Assembly (NCBI RefSeq): GCF_030413615.1
Contig: NZ_CP129236.1
Span: 2,092,001 to 2,156,000 of the forward strand
Direction: 5' to 3'
Source of the DNA: Planococcus shixiaomingii
GTDB taxonomy: Bacteria; Bacillota; Bacilli; Bacillales_A; Planococcaceae
Length of the DNA: 64,000 nt
Under the pieces are notes generated by a model. The model saw nothing but the letters and a program-made list of their open reading frames with translations. It was not told the origin of the DNA and did no database searches. The translations under genes and the position numbers were made by a program. This document shows, piece by piece, positions 63,910 through 64,000 of this stretch; the first letter of the stretch is position 1; each line of letters begins with the position of its first letter.

Positions 63910-64000
63910 TTATTTTGCTTCGATGGTGATATTGTTCAGTTCCTTGTCCTGGACGGTATCTCCCCAATACGTATTGCCGAATGCCCGTTCTTCCATCGTC
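63910..64000 (-). CDS. C-terminal end of a second extradiol dioxygenase (truncated by window edge)
   Basis: The last 30 codons read TMEERAFGNTYWGDTVQDKE... and end TIEAK. The stretch AFGNTYWGD is shared exactly with the C-terminus of the dioxygenase at 52314-53264. So the right-hand operon likely starts with, or contains, a paralogous ring-cleavage dioxygenase. Only the tail is visible. Confidence 0.7.
   Translation of the reverse strand, partial: TMEERAFGNTYWGDTVQDKELNNITIEAK

Overview
The window looks like chromosomal DNA from a low-to-mid GC Gram-positive of the class Bacilli. I infer Planococcaceae (Planococcus/Planomicrobium-like). The support is indirect: the nadS<>nadB-nadC-nadA arrangement, a mannitol operon with separate EIICB and EIIA genes, an IDEAL-domain protein, a FapR-type operator next to a fabH gene, AGGAGG ribosome sites with frequent TTG/GTG starts, and GC-rich intergenic repeats. 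No rRNA, tRNA, CRISPR array, transposase or phage gene was seen.

0-12 kb: a secreted 5'-nucleotidase cut by the left edge with a very good cre box; a 51-residue basic protein; a CPA1 Na+/H+ antiporter; a repeat block bracketed by a duplicated terminator hairpin; an EVE-HNH nuclease-like protein; a sugar ABC importer (binding protein and two permeases, no ATPase); adenine deaminase; a dienelactone-hydrolase-like protein. 12-20 kb: mtlA-mtlF-mtlD for mannitol and nadS<>nadBCA for NAD synthesis, the latter with an operator-like palindrome between the divergent genes. 20-35 kb: TetR regulator, alpha/beta hydrolase, M28 peptidase, L-lactate dehydrogenase, aldo-keto reductase, an HD / macro-domain / VWA trio, a MacAB-like efflux operon followed by five 21-bp repeats, FabH and a subtilisin. 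35-49 kb: small accessory genes, an ECF sigma/anti-sigma pair with a truncated duplicate of the anti-sigma N-terminus, an MFS exporter, a frameshifted acetyltransferase, two Gfo/Idh/MocA dehydrogenases around a ThuA protein, a DrrAB-like exporter, a methyltransferase, IDEAL and DsbA/FrnE proteins.

49.8-64 kb: the most distinctive region, all on the minus strand and cut by the right edge. Terminators divide it into three units. Unit 1 (54.5 to 49.9 kb) encodes a group D flavin monooxygenase, an extradiol dioxygenase, a meta-cleavage hydrolase and an FAD dehydrogenase, an HsaA-HsaC-HsaD-like order. Unit 2 (57.1 to 55.3 kb) is a regulator that joins an XylR_N/V4R aromatic sensor to a PucR-type DNA-binding domain. 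Unit 3 (beyond 64 to 57.3 kb) encodes the tail of a second extradiol dioxygenase, a FAD synthetase without a flavokinase domain, an isocitrate-lyase/PEP-mutase-family lyase, two FAD dehydrogenases, an SDR, a GlcG/HbpS protein and an Asp/Glu-racemase-family protein without the usual cysteines. Together they look like an aromatic (possibly polycyclic or steroid-like) ring-cleavage system whose substrate cannot be read from the sequence.

Intergenic gaps around this region carry at least three copies of a ~90-nt imperfect hairpin whose stems show compensating base changes.
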